From an uncultured Lachnospiraceae bacterium (lineage in GTDB: Bacteria; Bacillota; Clostridia; Lachnospirales; Lachnospiraceae), in contig CAJTQI010000007.1 in NCBI GenBank assembly GCA_910578645.1, positions 133,421 to 197,420 of the forward strand: DNA of 64,000 bases. The letters are read 5' to 3'. This document shows, in pieces, positions 36,199-45,490 of the stretch. The notes beneath the pieces are model-generated. The model made no database searches. It saw nothing but the letters and a program-made list of their open reading frames with translations, and was not told the origin of the DNA. The translations under genes were made by a program, and so were the position numbers. Each line of letters begins with the position of its first letter. The first letter of the stretch is position 1.

Positions 36199-39100
36199 TT
36201 ATCTCATTCTACTACGCTGATCCGTATAATTGCTAAATCCGTTGAACTTTTTATCCAGTTCCTTATCAAGTACACCGCCAATCCGTTCAGCTACCTGTTG
36301 TTCTGTGACTCCCGGACAAGTTACATTTATATTATTCACTACAGGTTGCACATTCCGATTATTATTCACAACACTATTAGCATAAGTAATCTGGTCAGCT
36401 AACTTATTCCATTCTCTATTCTGTTCATAAAACGAATTAGGCACAAGTTTCTCTAAGTTGCCGTCAATACTCTTTAAGTAAGCGTCAAACGCATGGTAAA
36501 GATCATACATTCTGTCTCCGGGCTGTAATGGTAGCAATATTGCCCCGTCTTTTGTAAGTACCTTACCACCGCCAACCGTCCCGTCAGCATATGCTTTCCC
36601 ACGACCAGATGTATGTCCATTCTTTAGGAGTTCAACTGACTGTTCATGGTTGAAGACGATGTCGCCTTTCCTGATTGGGAACATTTCGGGGCCAGTATCG
36701 CCTACAGTAAAGAACCTTCCGTCCCTGACTACGATTTCATAGCCAACCTCGCCCACAAGCGCATGATCCTCATCAGACTGTACCGCCCAATCACCAGATG
36801 CTAAAGCCGTCCCTTCTACATGTGCATTTCCAAGGTACTTAGCTTCATATGTGGCACTGCCTAAATTCATACCTGCGCCAATCCCCGCAGGCAGCCCACC
36901 GCCAGTTTTCTCAATTGTTACCTTAATTGTGCATTCAACGGTCTTGCCGTCAATGTCCTCTAGCCCCTCCGCAATCCCCTTCACATGGGTTTCTGCCTGT
37001 TGTATGGGCTCCTTGAATTGCTCAAACCTGCCAATAACACCGTCACCGCCAGGCTCACCCAAGGTTTCCTCGGTCTGTTCCCCAAGGTCTACGATGGAGC
37101 CTATCAGGCTGTTTTCATTTCCGCTGCCAGTGTCTTGCCCTTCGCTGCCCTCTGACACGCCGCTCCCGATAGCGGAAGCAACTTCATCCACGGCAGTCTT
37201 CATGGAACCAAACTCACCTATGACTGTCCCGTCACCTTCCGCGCCAGGCTCGCCGATCACTTCACTTGCGGATTCACCCAATCCAGTGATTGCGCCTGTA
37301 AGGGAATTACCGCCGCCTGATTCCCCTCCGGCACCTTCACCACTGGATTTAGTACCTTTGGAAGAACCGCCTGACCCTTCTCCGGCGCCTTCACTCTCCC
37401 CACTGCCACTGATAGCAAATGTGACACTGTCAATGGCAGCCTTGAGGTTCGTAAACTGTGCTATAATCCCATCCTCTAAGGATATTTCATTTAATGCCTG
37501 GATTGCAGATGCAATACCACTTACCGCACCCTCTTCCTGCCCTTCCATACCTGCGCCTAATGTTGCTGACACAAGAAGTAGCTGGTTGTAGAGCAGTTGG
37601 AAAGCAGTAGTAAGATTGCTTACTGGCGTCGTGTCTAACATAAGCACTGTGCCGCTTATGGAGGCAAGGCTTTCCTTCACTTCAAGGATTTTCTCCTTCA
37701 ATAGTTGGAAGTACGCCATCTCCGTTGTTGCGGCAATCCCTGTAACGGCCTGCTCTGCCTGGATGGCCTGGGTTTTTAGGTTAATTACATCAATGACTTC
37801 ATTTATCTTTTGTTTCAGGGCTTCAAATGCTGCCTGTTCTTCAGTCACAAGCGCATTGGCTTCGGACAGGCTTGTATTTAGGCCACTAATATTCGTTGCA
37901 ACTTCATTCGTCTTGGTTGCCGTCTCGCCAAGGGAACTGTTTACAGTCCCTACTCCCTGGTTGGAAGCATCAAGCTTCCCGTTCATTTCATCCAGCTTGC
38001 CGTTGGAGTCTTCAAGCATAGCAGGGGCAGTGCCATTATACCCGGATAATTCATTCAGGCTGGACAGCACTTCGTCATTGCCCTCATTCAATTTGAAGAC
38101 AACATCCATGTAAGCATCCTTTAATTTCTGGAATTCCTCTTCGGAACCGTTTAAGAGTGCTTCTTCGTCAATGCCTAGTTTCTTTAATGCTGCTGACAGT
38201 TCCGCTTTCTCAACAATCTCTGTCAGTTCTTCATACTTAGACTTTGATTTCTCAAGGTTCTCGATCAGCGTTTCATAATACTTCTCGGTTTCTTCCCGCT
38301 GTTTTTCGAGTTTTTCTATCTGTCTGTCGATGGACTCAATCTGTGCGTCAATGGCCTTGATCTGGCCGTCATAGTATTTCTCGGTCTTCTCAATTTCTTT
38401 GTCGTAAAACTCATTGGTCTTCTCGATCTGTTCATCAAGCAGGCTGATCTGCTCATTGAGGGCATCTTTTTTCTCGTTGAGAAGGTCAATTTCTTTCTCA
38501 ATAAGGTCAATCTGCTTTTGTTTATTGGCGATTTCAATTTCAAGTTTTGCATCGTCCACGGCCTGTTTCTGCTCACGGATATCCTTAGTATTTGTTACAT
38601 AGTGCATACCCTTGCTTTCAGAGTATTGTAGTATCGTCCTCTGGTGCTGCAAACGCTCTAATTCATATTGAGCCTTCTGCAAGTCGACTTGACGCTGTTT
38701 CTCAGCATTGGCATCCTGCATAGTCTTGATTTCATCTTCAATACTCTTTATGACCTTTTCCTTATCTTTGATCTGTTTCTCGATAAGCTTTATCTGCTGT
38801 TCAAGCTGTTTCTGCTGCTGTTCGATGACCGCAATCCTTGCGTCACGCTCTTCCTCAAGCGCATCAACCGCTGCATCCTTAGCATCCTCCAAGGCTTTCT
38901 TCTGGTCTTCCAGGGCAGCTTTTTGTTCATTCAGCGCGTCAATCTGCTCATCAATGGCAGCGACGGCGGCTTCTTTCTGAGTTTTGATTACGCTTATCTG
39001 GTCATCAATTTTACCTGTGATACCGGAGATGACATTGTTTAAGTCGCTTAGTTCCTCTTTGAGTGCATCCTTGTAGGATTTCCCTGCGTCTTTCCCGGCT

Positions 39101-39738
39101 TTGCCTGCCGCCTTTGTGACACCGCTGAAATCGACATCGTCACCTAAGTGTGCAAACTGGTTTATAACAGTCTGCTTGACTACCTCCATTTGACTTTTGG
39201 CAACAATACCTGCTAAAGTATTTCCTTCCATTGATGCTTTTTGGTATGCTGCATTCAATCGCATTAATTTTAAAATAGCGTCTGTAGCAATTCCTGCTGC
39301 ATTTGCTAATAGATACAGGTTCATGATATCACCAGAAGTATCTAATGGATTTTCAGCACATAAGATTTTCTGTATTTTTAATAAGGTTACTGCCTGACCG
39401 TAATTTTCAGCAGATACCATTCCCTGTGCAAATGCCTCAATTTCTTCATAAGTTGCATTTGCTAAATCAAGCCCAGCTTCCTTTAACGCCTCTGTATTAC
39501 TAATCAAAGCATCAAATGCAACCATCTCATTATTGACCACACCTAAGTCTTCAAGAGCGGCTTTCATGGTTTCAAAATCTTCTGTGCCTGATAATCCTGC
39601 CTGAGTAATGGAAGTAGCAAGGGAGTCAAAGGCATCTTCGACATCCTGCTCAGTGGATTCTGTATTATTTAATACTGTAACAAAATCTTCAAAAGCAGAG
39701 TAATCTACATCCAATCCTAATTCTGACATCTCATCCAA
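36199..39738 (-). CDS. Phage tail tape-measure protein, C-terminal part (after in-frame TAG)
   Basis: The 1179 residues continue the tape measure in the same frame; only the TAG at 39781-39783 and 14 sense codons separate the two open frames. The true unit is probably 36199-42921 (about 2240 codons). Visible parts are a helical start (SKLDEMSELGLDVDYSAFED) and a long coiled coil rich in Glu/Lys/Gln at residues 230-560. A Ser/Gly-rich region with repeated LGEPGG-type motifs and a C-terminal domain follow. If translated alone, TTG at 39738 or ATG at 39729 would be used, without a good ribosome-binding site. Tape measures set tail length. Confidence 0.75.
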   Translation of the reverse strand: MDEMSELGLDVDYSAFEDFVTVLNNTESTEQDVEDAFDSLATSITQAGLSGTEDFETMKAALEDLGVVNNEMVAFDALISNTEALKEAGLDLANATYEEIEAFAQGMVSAENYGQAVTLLKIQKILCAENPLDTSGDIMNLYLLANAAGIATDAILKLMRLNAAYQKASMEGNTLAGIVAKSQMEVVKQTVINQFAHLGDDVDFSGVTKAAGKAGKDAGKSYKDALKEELSDLNNVISGITGKIDDQISVIKTQKEAAVAAIDEQIDALNEQKAALEDQKKALEDAKDAAVDALEEERDARIAVIEQQQKQLEQQIKLIEKQIKDKEKVIKSIEDEIKTMQDANAEKQRQVDLQKAQYELERLQHQRTILQYSESKGMHYVTNTKDIREQKQAVDDAKLEIEIANKQKQIDLIEKEIDLLNEKKDALNEQISLLDEQIEKTNEFYDKEIEKTEKYYDGQIKAIDAQIESIDRQIEKLEKQREETEKYYETLIENLEKSKSKYEELTEIVEKAELSAALKKLGIDEEALLNGSEEEFQKLKDAYMDVVFKLNEGNDEVLSSLNELSGYNGTAPAMLEDSNGKLDEMNGKLDASNQGVGTVNSSLGETATKTNEVATNISGLNTSLSEANALVTEEQAAFEALKQKINEVIDVINLKTQAIQAEQAVTGIAATTEMAYFQLLKEKILEVKESLASISGTVLMLDTTPVSNLTTAFQLLYNQLLLVSATLGAGMEGQEEGAVSGIASAIQALNEISLEDGIIAQFTNLKAAIDSVTFAISGSGESEGAGEGSGGSSKGTKSSGEGAGGESGGGNSLTGAITGLGESASEVIGEPGAEGDGTVIGEFGSMKTAVDEVASAIGSGVSEGSEGQDTGSGNENSLIGSIVDLGEQTEETLGEPGGDGVIGRFEQFKEPIQQAETHVKGIAEGLEDIDGKTVECTIKVTIEKTGGGLPAGIGAGMNLGSATYEAKYLGNAHVEGTALASGDWAVQSDEDHALVGEVGYEIVVRDGRFFTVGDTGPEMFPIRKGDIVFNHEQSVELLKNGHTSGRGKAYADGTVGGGKVLTKDGAILLPLQPGDRMYDLYHAFDAYLKSIDGNLEKLVPNSFYEQNREWNKLADQITYANSVVNNNRNVQPVVNNINVTCPGVTEQQVAERIGGVLDKELDKKFNGFSNYTDQRSRMR

Positions 39739-39780
39739 TTTGGATTTGATGGTGTCACATGTGGATAAGATATCTACACT

Positions 39781-42700
39781 CTATAAATCAAATTTACCGT
39801 CATCATTGAACATATCCTGCCAAGCGGAATGTAGTGAATCCATTGCTGGTTTGAGTTGTGTGTTTAGTTGGTCGATAGTTTGGGAGATAGAGAGAATAGG
39901 CGCTCCTACTTCATACTCAGATGTAGTATCATTGATATCATCTTGTAAAATACCCCATTCAACAAGCAAGTCTAACAACTGTTGTACTTTCTCTGCATTT
40001 GTACCTGTAATAATACCATATTCAGAAGCAAGTCTAAGTGTGGAATTAAATGTCTGCTCTCCATACTGTAACCCATCTTCTTGTAACATTTGTAAAATAT
40101 CAGATTTAGACTTCCCATTCAACGCATGTGTATCATATTCTGGAAGTATTTTTGCATGGAATTCCCATTTTTCTGCTTCTATCTGCAATACAGGATACAT
40201 GCTGCTGAAATATTCTTTCACACTGTCATCGACATCAGAATTATTCAAAACACTTCCCAATAACTTCGTATAAGTATTTAACGCTTTCTCAATTTCTTCC
40301 TGATTGCCCGAAACAAATGCTTCCTGATAATCAGAATATGCCTCATTCACTTCATGCCACGTATCCGCTAAATCTTTATCGGTGAAAATCCTGTCATTAA
40401 GTATATATGCGTCCCACATTTCGCCATAATTTTCTATGGTCTCCCTTGCTTCATTGGCATCTTTCGTAAGGTCTTTTAAGAAGTAGTCAGGAACCTCTAT
40501 ATTATCTGCTATATTCTGGATTTCCAACAGTTCTGAATAAACGTCCTTAAGGTTGCCATACTTGACAAACCCGCCAAGCGATCCCTGATAAGACCATCCA
40601 CGTTCCTTCATTATTTGTTCTAGTTCAAGAAATTCTTTACTGTCAAAGTCTTTCACGGAGAATGATAAGATCTGACGCACATCTTCCATTTTAGATTTCA
40701 TACGGTCAATGTTTGTCTCATATCCTCCTAACCAGTTAGCAATCCCATTCCAGAAACCGCTGTCATTAAATTCATTCTTGGTTTCCTGCCATTGTTTCTG
40801 GGTCAATGTGTCTAATGCTTCTGACTGGTTACTAATCGCCGCCGTGATCAAATCAATCGTTTCTTTTTCAGCACCAAACTTGTCAATCAGTTCATCCTGC
40901 ACTGACATAAGTGTCTGGCGTGCAGTGGTAACATCTTCAATGGATGAGCTATTATCATTAATAGTGTTATGTAGTTCTTTTATCTTGGTTTTATAAGCTT
41001 CTATATCGGACTTTGTATCGTTAAATGTGTTGCCTAAATCTTTTGCTTTCTGCTTTACTTCCTCAATTACTCTACTAAAGCCAGAAAATACCATTGTTGC
41101 AACGCTTACTGCTGTTACAATTGTACCGATGGGATTTGTGGCTATCGCTACCCGTAAAGAATTAAATGCACCCTTGAGCGAGAAGGTAGATATGGTTGCT
41201 TTATCTTCAGCGGCGGCAAATCCTAGGGTTGTAAGTATCTGTCGTCGTTCCTGTTCTTCCAGTCCCATACCTTCTAAAATGGCTAATCTCTGTTGCGTAT
41301 TGAGACCTTTTGTGGATAATATCAATTTTAACTGTTTTTCCGACAATCCTTTACACGCCATACCAATAGATTTTAAATTAGCAATACTTCTTCCTTTATC
41401 AAATAACGCCATTGCCGCCGTAAGCTGTGCCGTACTCTTAGCCGCCGTAATGAATCCTGCACCAATAGACGCGATTGTTTTTGTTACTCCCATTGTCACA
41501 AGTCCGGCAAGTGTACCTTTTAAAAGGTTTGTCTTATCAATAAATTCTACAACGCCTGTTGTTGCTTCTATAATTCCACTATATAAATCCTCTGAAATCA
41601 CATTGGTTGACAATGATTCGATAGCCGCTGTCAGTTCATTTGTTTTTGCCTGAATCGAATCCTGATATACTCCGTAACGCTTTAAAGCACTTCCCGCGCT
41701 GTTTGCCGCTGTTTCCGCATATTTCAGTGCATTGCTCCAATTATTCATAAGGGCTTCAAAGTTCTCTCGCTGTCTTGTGCCCGCAATAGCAACAGAAATA
41801 GCATTCTGCTCCACTTTGGAAAAATCCTTCCAACGACTCCCGACATCATCTAGCACAGCGTCAAAACTACGGTAGCTGTCTTCCGTATCCCGAAGCTGAA
41901 TCCCAAGTTTATTTAAAACTGCTTCTGTATCGGATAATGATTCTCCTGTTTCATCGTCAATAAATCTGCCTATCTTGATATTATTCATGCGGCTTAATAA
42001 TGCTTGGAATGAGTTACCAACCTCAGACATGCTCTTTTGTGTAGTTTCACCTACTATTGCGGTATATCCGATTAGCCGATCCATAGCAACGCCTGAATTA
42101 TTCGCTATATTAGAGCATTTCGATAATGCTTCGGCGAGTCCCCCCGCGCTGACTGCTGCTTCAAGATCAACACTGGTCAACTTGCTTACCACATCCATAG
42201 AATTTTCAGCCGCTATTTTATATCCCTTCAAACTGGAAATAAGGTAACTTGCGGATTCCGCACTCTCAATCATGCCAACCTTTGAAAGCACCTGTGAACT
42301 TTTTATCAGTTCATTTGTAGAAGCTACGCTTTCGCCCATGCGAAGAAATTCATTTGCCGCCTCTGCGACTTCTTTTGTTGTTGAGCTTAAATCCTTAGCC
42401 ATACTGTTATAGTCACTCATCATGGCATTTACTCCTGAATTAGACGCTCCAGATACCATCTGAATATTTGTTTTAATGGCATCTAATTCTTTTACGTTTA
42501 CAACCGCCTGCCGTATCGCTCTTGTTACTTCCTGAATGCCCATTCGTATAAGGTTAATGCCAAACATTCCACTGGTAAATCTTTCCCATAATGTCTTTGT
42601 TTCTTTTTGTGCTTCTTTTAATCCTGATACAACTTGTGAATTATCAACAGTTGGCGTAATAGTCAGATTTGATTTCTGTTGATTCAACTTTTCCATTTTC

Positions 42701-42921
42701 TTTTCAACTAATGTGGTATCAGCATCAATTTTTACCTTTGGATTAACTGATTTTAATTTATTATTCAGTTCTTTTTTCACTTCTGTTTTATTTAAAGTGC
42801 CATGAAGTTTTATTTTTGGCAGTTTAGGTTCAATAGCTCTTATATTCTCTTTAATATTCGCAATTGACTTAATTTTGTCAAGTACTGCCTGAAGCATAAT
42901 CTGAAAATTATTTTCGTCCAT
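39781..42921 (-). CDS. Phage tail tape-measure protein (TP901 type), N-terminal part
   Basis: The 1046 residues start with a charged helical region (PKLPKIKLHGTLNKTEVKKE). They contain the TP901-like tape-measure core (LMNNWSNALKYAETAANSAG, YTAIVGETTQKSMSEVGNSF) and hydrophobic helices near residues 455-500. AAGGA precedes the ATG. The frame ends with TAG in a place where homologous tape measures normally continue (DMFNDDGKFDL, then stop, then SVDILSTCDTIKSKLDEM). Either the phage tail gene is inactivated or the TAG is read through. Confidence 0.85.
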   Translation of the reverse strand: MDENNFQIMLQAVLDKIKSIANIKENIRAIEPKLPKIKLHGTLNKTEVKKELNNKLKSVNPKVKIDADTTLVEKKMEKLNQQKSNLTITPTVDNSQVVSGLKEAQKETKTLWERFTSGMFGINLIRMGIQEVTRAIRQAVVNVKELDAIKTNIQMVSGASNSGVNAMMSDYNSMAKDLSSTTKEVAEAANEFLRMGESVASTNELIKSSQVLSKVGMIESAESASYLISSLKGYKIAAENSMDVVSKLTSVDLEAAVSAGGLAEALSKCSNIANNSGVAMDRLIGYTAIVGETTQKSMSEVGNSFQALLSRMNNIKIGRFIDDETGESLSDTEAVLNKLGIQLRDTEDSYRSFDAVLDDVGSRWKDFSKVEQNAISVAIAGTRQRENFEALMNNWSNALKYAETAANSAGSALKRYGVYQDSIQAKTNELTAAIESLSTNVISEDLYSGIIEATTGVVEFIDKTNLLKGTLAGLVTMGVTKTIASIGAGFITAAKSTAQLTAAMALFDKGRSIANLKSIGMACKGLSEKQLKLILSTKGLNTQQRLAILEGMGLEEQERRQILTTLGFAAAEDKATISTFSLKGAFNSLRVAIATNPIGTIVTAVSVATMVFSGFSRVIEEVKQKAKDLGNTFNDTKSDIEAYKTKIKELHNTINDNSSSIEDVTTARQTLMSVQDELIDKFGAEKETIDLITAAISNQSEALDTLTQKQWQETKNEFNDSGFWNGIANWLGGYETNIDRMKSKMEDVRQILSFSVKDFDSKEFLELEQIMKERGWSYQGSLGGFVKYGNLKDVYSELLEIQNIADNIEVPDYFLKDLTKDANEARETIENYGEMWDAYILNDRIFTDKDLADTWHEVNEAYSDYQEAFVSGNQEEIEKALNTYTKLLGSVLNNSDVDDSVKEYFSSMYPVLQIEAEKWEFHAKILPEYDTHALNGKSKSDILQMLQEDGLQYGEQTFNSTLRLASEYGIITGTNAEKVQQLLDLLVEWGILQDDINDTTSEYEVGAPILSISQTIDQLNTQLKPAMDSLHSAWQDMFNDDGKFDL

Positions 42922-42952
42922 TCTTTCATTTCCTTTTCTGTATTTTTTTACA

Positions 42953-42983
42953 TCAAAAAAGCACTCCTCAGCGGAATGCCTTT
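42953..42983 (-). terminator. Terminator upstream of the tape-measure gene
   Basis: A 9-bp stem with two G-U pairs (AGGCATTCC/GGAGTGCTT) is followed on the minus strand by TTTTTT. It ends the zinc-ribbon gene at 43009-43548. Confidence 0.75.
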
Positions 42984-43008
42984 AATCGTTTATTTGGTTA
43001 TTTAGTTT

Positions 43009-43548
43009 TTAAAACCTGTACCCACAGTTTCTACATTCAAAAGTCTTGCTGTTATACGGCAGTGCAAATGCTCCCAGCGTAGCCGCCGCTAAAACCTTTG
43101 AACTTGTCTTGATTTTCTTTAACATAGCCGAATTGCAAAGTGGACACCGTGGAAGTGGCGGTGCATAACTATCCTTCCTTTTGTATAGAATCTTTCTTGG
43201 TTTATGCTCTTTTCCACAGCCTCTGCAAGTCAGTGTAATATCTTCTTTTAAAATGACATATTCTTTATCTACTAGTTTGTCGAATTTATCTAATTCCAAA
43301 TCATTGAATTCTTTACATTCACCACAATACACACTTACATGGCTATATTCTGGTGCATCTTCATATTCTACTATTTCATCAAAATACATCAAACCATCTT
43401 CTGGTTCTTCCTGTATACTACTATTTCCAGCATCATTATTCTCTTCATTATCCCAGAGATTTTTTCCGCAGACAGGGCAAATTTCCATATTTTTAGCAAT
43501 TTCGTATTTATAGCTTGTTCCACAATTTTCACATACGATTTTAGCCAT
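43009..43548 (-). CDS. Multi-zinc-ribbon protein
   Basis: The 179-residue protein has six CxxC pairs: CENC and CPVC at the start, CGEC and CRGC in the middle, CPLC and CRNC at the end. They make three likely zinc-binding knots. An acidic linker lies between the first and second. Its role could be in transcription or DNA handling, but no family was recognised. The ATG at 43548 is preferred over an upstream GTG at 43557. Confidence 0.65.
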   Translation of the reverse strand: MAKIVCENCGTSYKYEIAKNMEICPVCGKNLWDNEENNDAGNSSIQEEPEDGLMYFDEIVEYEDAPEYSHVSVYCGECKEFNDLELDKFDKLVDKEYVILKEDITLTCRGCGKEHKPRKILYKRKDSYAPPLPRCPLCNSAMLKKIKTSSKVLAAATLGAFALPYNSKTFECRNCGYRF

Positions 43549-43584
43549 ATTACACACCCCATCTTTCCTTCTTTATCTACTACA

Positions 43585-43613
43585 ATTATAACACCACAAT
43601 TCCATCTCCACAA
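43585..43613 (-). promoter_or_regulatory. Promoter of the zinc-ribbon gene
   Basis: TTGTGG and TATAAT are separated by 17 bp, about 37 bp upstream of the ATG. Confidence 0.6.
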
Positions 43614-43670
43614 TAGAATCATGGTAAAATCAGAAAATATGTTCGTCCTATATTTCTCTTATACTTACAA

Positions 43671-44120
43671 CTATTCCTTTACTGCATTCTTCTCCGTTAC
43701 TTCATTACTTTTCACTGCATTTTCAAGTACACTGATCATATTCTTATAAGCGTCCTCGAAAAAATCTTTCTTTTGAAACATACTTCCACAAAACCGTTTC
43801 TGATCCGCTTCTGACATACAGTCATACATCTGGCACATTGCGTCTACGGGATTAAATTCTTCCTGTTTCTTTATACTCTGTAAGAATGCTTCTGTATGAA
43901 GTGACGAAAGTGTAACGGCTCTGCTAGTATGTTCACGAGATACAGCAAATAAGTCATTGATATATTTCTCATATGCCTCATTATTGGCAAAGATATCATA
44001 TAGCTCAATAATCTTATAATTACTAAGGATAATTCCCTGTTGTTCCGGCTTCAAATACCTTATTGCATTGTAGATATTGTCCATGCTAATATTGCTATTT
44101 ACTTGTTTTTTCTTCGTAAT
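43671..44120 (-). CDS. Small helical protein of unknown function, candidate ATT start
   Basis: The product is about 149 residues, largely helical and polar (AIRYLKPEQQGIILSNYKII, VDAMCQMYDCMSEADQKRF). The strong site GGAGGT at 44125-44130 leads to ATT at 44118-44120 with 4-nt spacing. The upstream ATG at 44141 and TTG at 44168 lie before the ribosome-binding site and are not conserved in the duplicate leader at 44524-44560. It ends with TAG, followed two codons later by TAA. Function unknown. Confidence 0.5.
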   Translation of the reverse strand: MTKKKQVNSNISMDNIYNAIRYLKPEQQGIILSNYKIIELYDIFANNEAYEKYINDLFAVSREHTSRAVTLSSLHTEAFLQSIKKQEEFNPVDAMCQMYDCMSEADQKRFCGSMFQKKDFFEDAYKNMISVLENAVKSNEVTEKNAVKE

Positions 44121-44121
44121 T

Positions 44122-44158
44122 ACTACCTCCGTACTTCTCATAATTCTATTTAGTTTTT
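44122..44158 (-). repeat. Duplicated 5' leader with ribosome-binding site, copy 1
   Basis: A 37-bp segment before the gene at 43671-44120 resembles the segment at 44524-44560. Both share ACTACCTCCGTACT on the plus strand (the complement of AGTACGGAGGTAGT) and a following TATT.AGTTTTT. The two downstream genes differ, so the leader alone was duplicated or is a shared regulatory element. Confidence 0.65.
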
Positions 44159-44505
44159 TGTTGCACAATCGAACGTCTCATATTGAAACTTTTCATCGTC
44201 CAGAATTACCATTCTGATACCCCATTTACATATATTTGTACCTTCTTCTATGGCATTCAGTATAACTGACCCCTCAATTTCACCTTCCGCTTTCAAAATA
44301 AAGTATGCTGTTGATAGCAGATTCATAATAAAATCGTCTTTGTTTTTATAGTTCTCTACATCTGTATATTTTGTAATCTGAAACGCATCTTCATATATCG
44401 TCTTTTCTGTTTCTGCATCAATAATTTTGTCAATTCTTTCGGTCTGGACTGTTTTACCATTTTTATAGATGCTTCACCTACAAAATAAATTCTCTTCTCT
44501 GTCAT
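44150..44505 (-). pseudogene. Frameshifted small gene of unknown function
   Basis: A coding frame of about 105 residues (from KNGKTVQTERIDKIID to ETFDCATKN) runs to TAA at 44150. The ATG at 44505 opens MTEKRIYFVGEASI in a different frame. Joining them after the TCTATA at about 44466 gives one continuous protein, and loss of 4 nt from a CTATCTAT repeat would explain the shift. The leader at 44524-44560 carries its GGAGG site. It could also be a programmed frameshift, though no classic slippery heptamer is in phase. Confidence 0.6.
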
Positions 44506-44523
44506 TGTTGTTAACAATATAAA

Positions 44524-44560
44524 ACTACCTCCGTACTCTTTAATTCTCTATTCAGTTTTT
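44524..44560 (-). repeat. Duplicated 5' leader with ribosome-binding site, copy 2
   Basis: This is the second copy of the leader described at 44122-44158, here upstream of the frameshifted gene. The GGAGG lies 19 bases before the ATG, so a TTG a few codons earlier may be the original start. Confidence 0.65.
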
Positions 44561-44699
44561 CTACATTATTTAATTATGTTTGGTTTATTGGTTTCTGCAG
44601 CTTGATTTTATGCTGCTTTGAATGTTATTAGATTTAATTGAAATTTATATATGTGCTTGATTGGTTGACGGGTTACTATTGATTTGATTACTAATTTCA

Positions 44700-44885
44700 T
44701 TAATATTTATCAAGAAAAGCATCTAACTTAATAAGCGATTCCTCCCACAATTCGCGTCTTTTATTCTTAAAAGCCGATACGATTTCTCTTGGAATTCCTG
44801 TTTGCTCGGCTATGTAGTTTATCTTTAATCCTCTACACTTTTCAATCAGCTTTTCTCTTACACTCTCTTGCGTAATATTCGTCAT
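44700..44885 (-). CDS. Small HTH DNA-binding protein
   Basis: The 61-residue protein holds a helix-turn-helix of the Cro/C1 kind (LKINYIAEQTGIPREIVSAF) with a basic patch KNKRREL. TAGGTGAG lies just before the ATG. It borders the hairpin-rich region at 44952-45180 and may regulate there. Confidence 0.65.
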   Translation of the reverse strand: MTNITQESVREKLIEKCRGLKINYIAEQTGIPREIVSAFKNKRRELWEESLIKLDAFLDKY

Positions 44886-44951
44886 TTTCTCACCTACTTT
44901 CTCTTTTATGATATATCGTAATTATGTGATAAATAAAAAACATACTAACAC

Positions 44952-45180
44952 CCAGTAACAGGTTGTGGAGTCCTGTCACTGGATGACCTGCATATGTGGT
45001 ATATGCAGGATTTTATGTTGTTATTGTGATCCAGATTGTGGAAGTTCTGGATGAATACTGATATAGGCGGTAAAACCTATACCAGCCGGATAAAGATTGG
45101 ATGTATGGAAACTGTAATATTACAGATAATTGTCTAGCACTGGCGGCTTCCTATGATCTGGATTTTCCACAATGCCAGAC
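44952..45180. other. Cluster of hairpins with conserved TTGTGGA loops
   Basis: Non-coding. It holds CCAGTAACAGG/CCTGTCACTGG around loop TTGTGGAGT (44952-44982), CCTGCATAT/ATATGCAGG (44987-45009), ATCCAGA/TCTGGAT around loop TTGTGGAAGT (45029-45052) and TATAGG/CCTATA (45062-45081). TCTGG/CCAGA around TTTTCCACAA, the same loop reversed, lies at 45157-45179. It may be a structured RNA, a replication origin or a recombination substrate. Confidence 0.55.
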
Positions 45181-45238
45181 ATCGTCAATGCCGATAGTAT
45201 GATATTCACTACACTTTTGAGAGATTATATCTTGCTTT

Positions 45239-45490
45239 CTTGTCCCTCTACTTATATATGTGAAATTATATAACTTAGTGCACCTTTTCAGTGATATATA
45301 ATAAAAATATTTTTTGCATATTCTCTCTTGCCTTTCTACTTATATATGTAGGATTATATATGTAAGTGCACCTTTTTTAGTGGTATTAAATAAAAATCTT
45401 TTTGTATATCCTACCTTGTCCCTCTATTTATATGTAGTAATCTATATATACAAGTGCACCTTTTCAGCCAACATTATATATAAAAAATTC
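45239..45490. repeat. Three tandem 88-bp repeats
   Basis: Units begin at 45239, 45327 and 45415, each starting CTTGYCYYTCTA and containing TATATATG-type inverted AT sequence followed by AAGTGCACCTTTT. The third is less conserved and overlaps the 3' end of the gene at 45464. They could be an origin, a centromere-like site or binding sites for an element protein. Confidence 0.8.

Noticed and set aside
36851..37591. 246-codon plus-strand frame rich in Pro and Ser
   Set aside because: It is antisense to the Gly/Ser-rich part of the tape measure and reflects its codon bias.
45239..45490. CRISPR array
   Set aside because: The units are 88 bp, AT-rich and similar along their whole length, with no alternating spacers and no cas genes.
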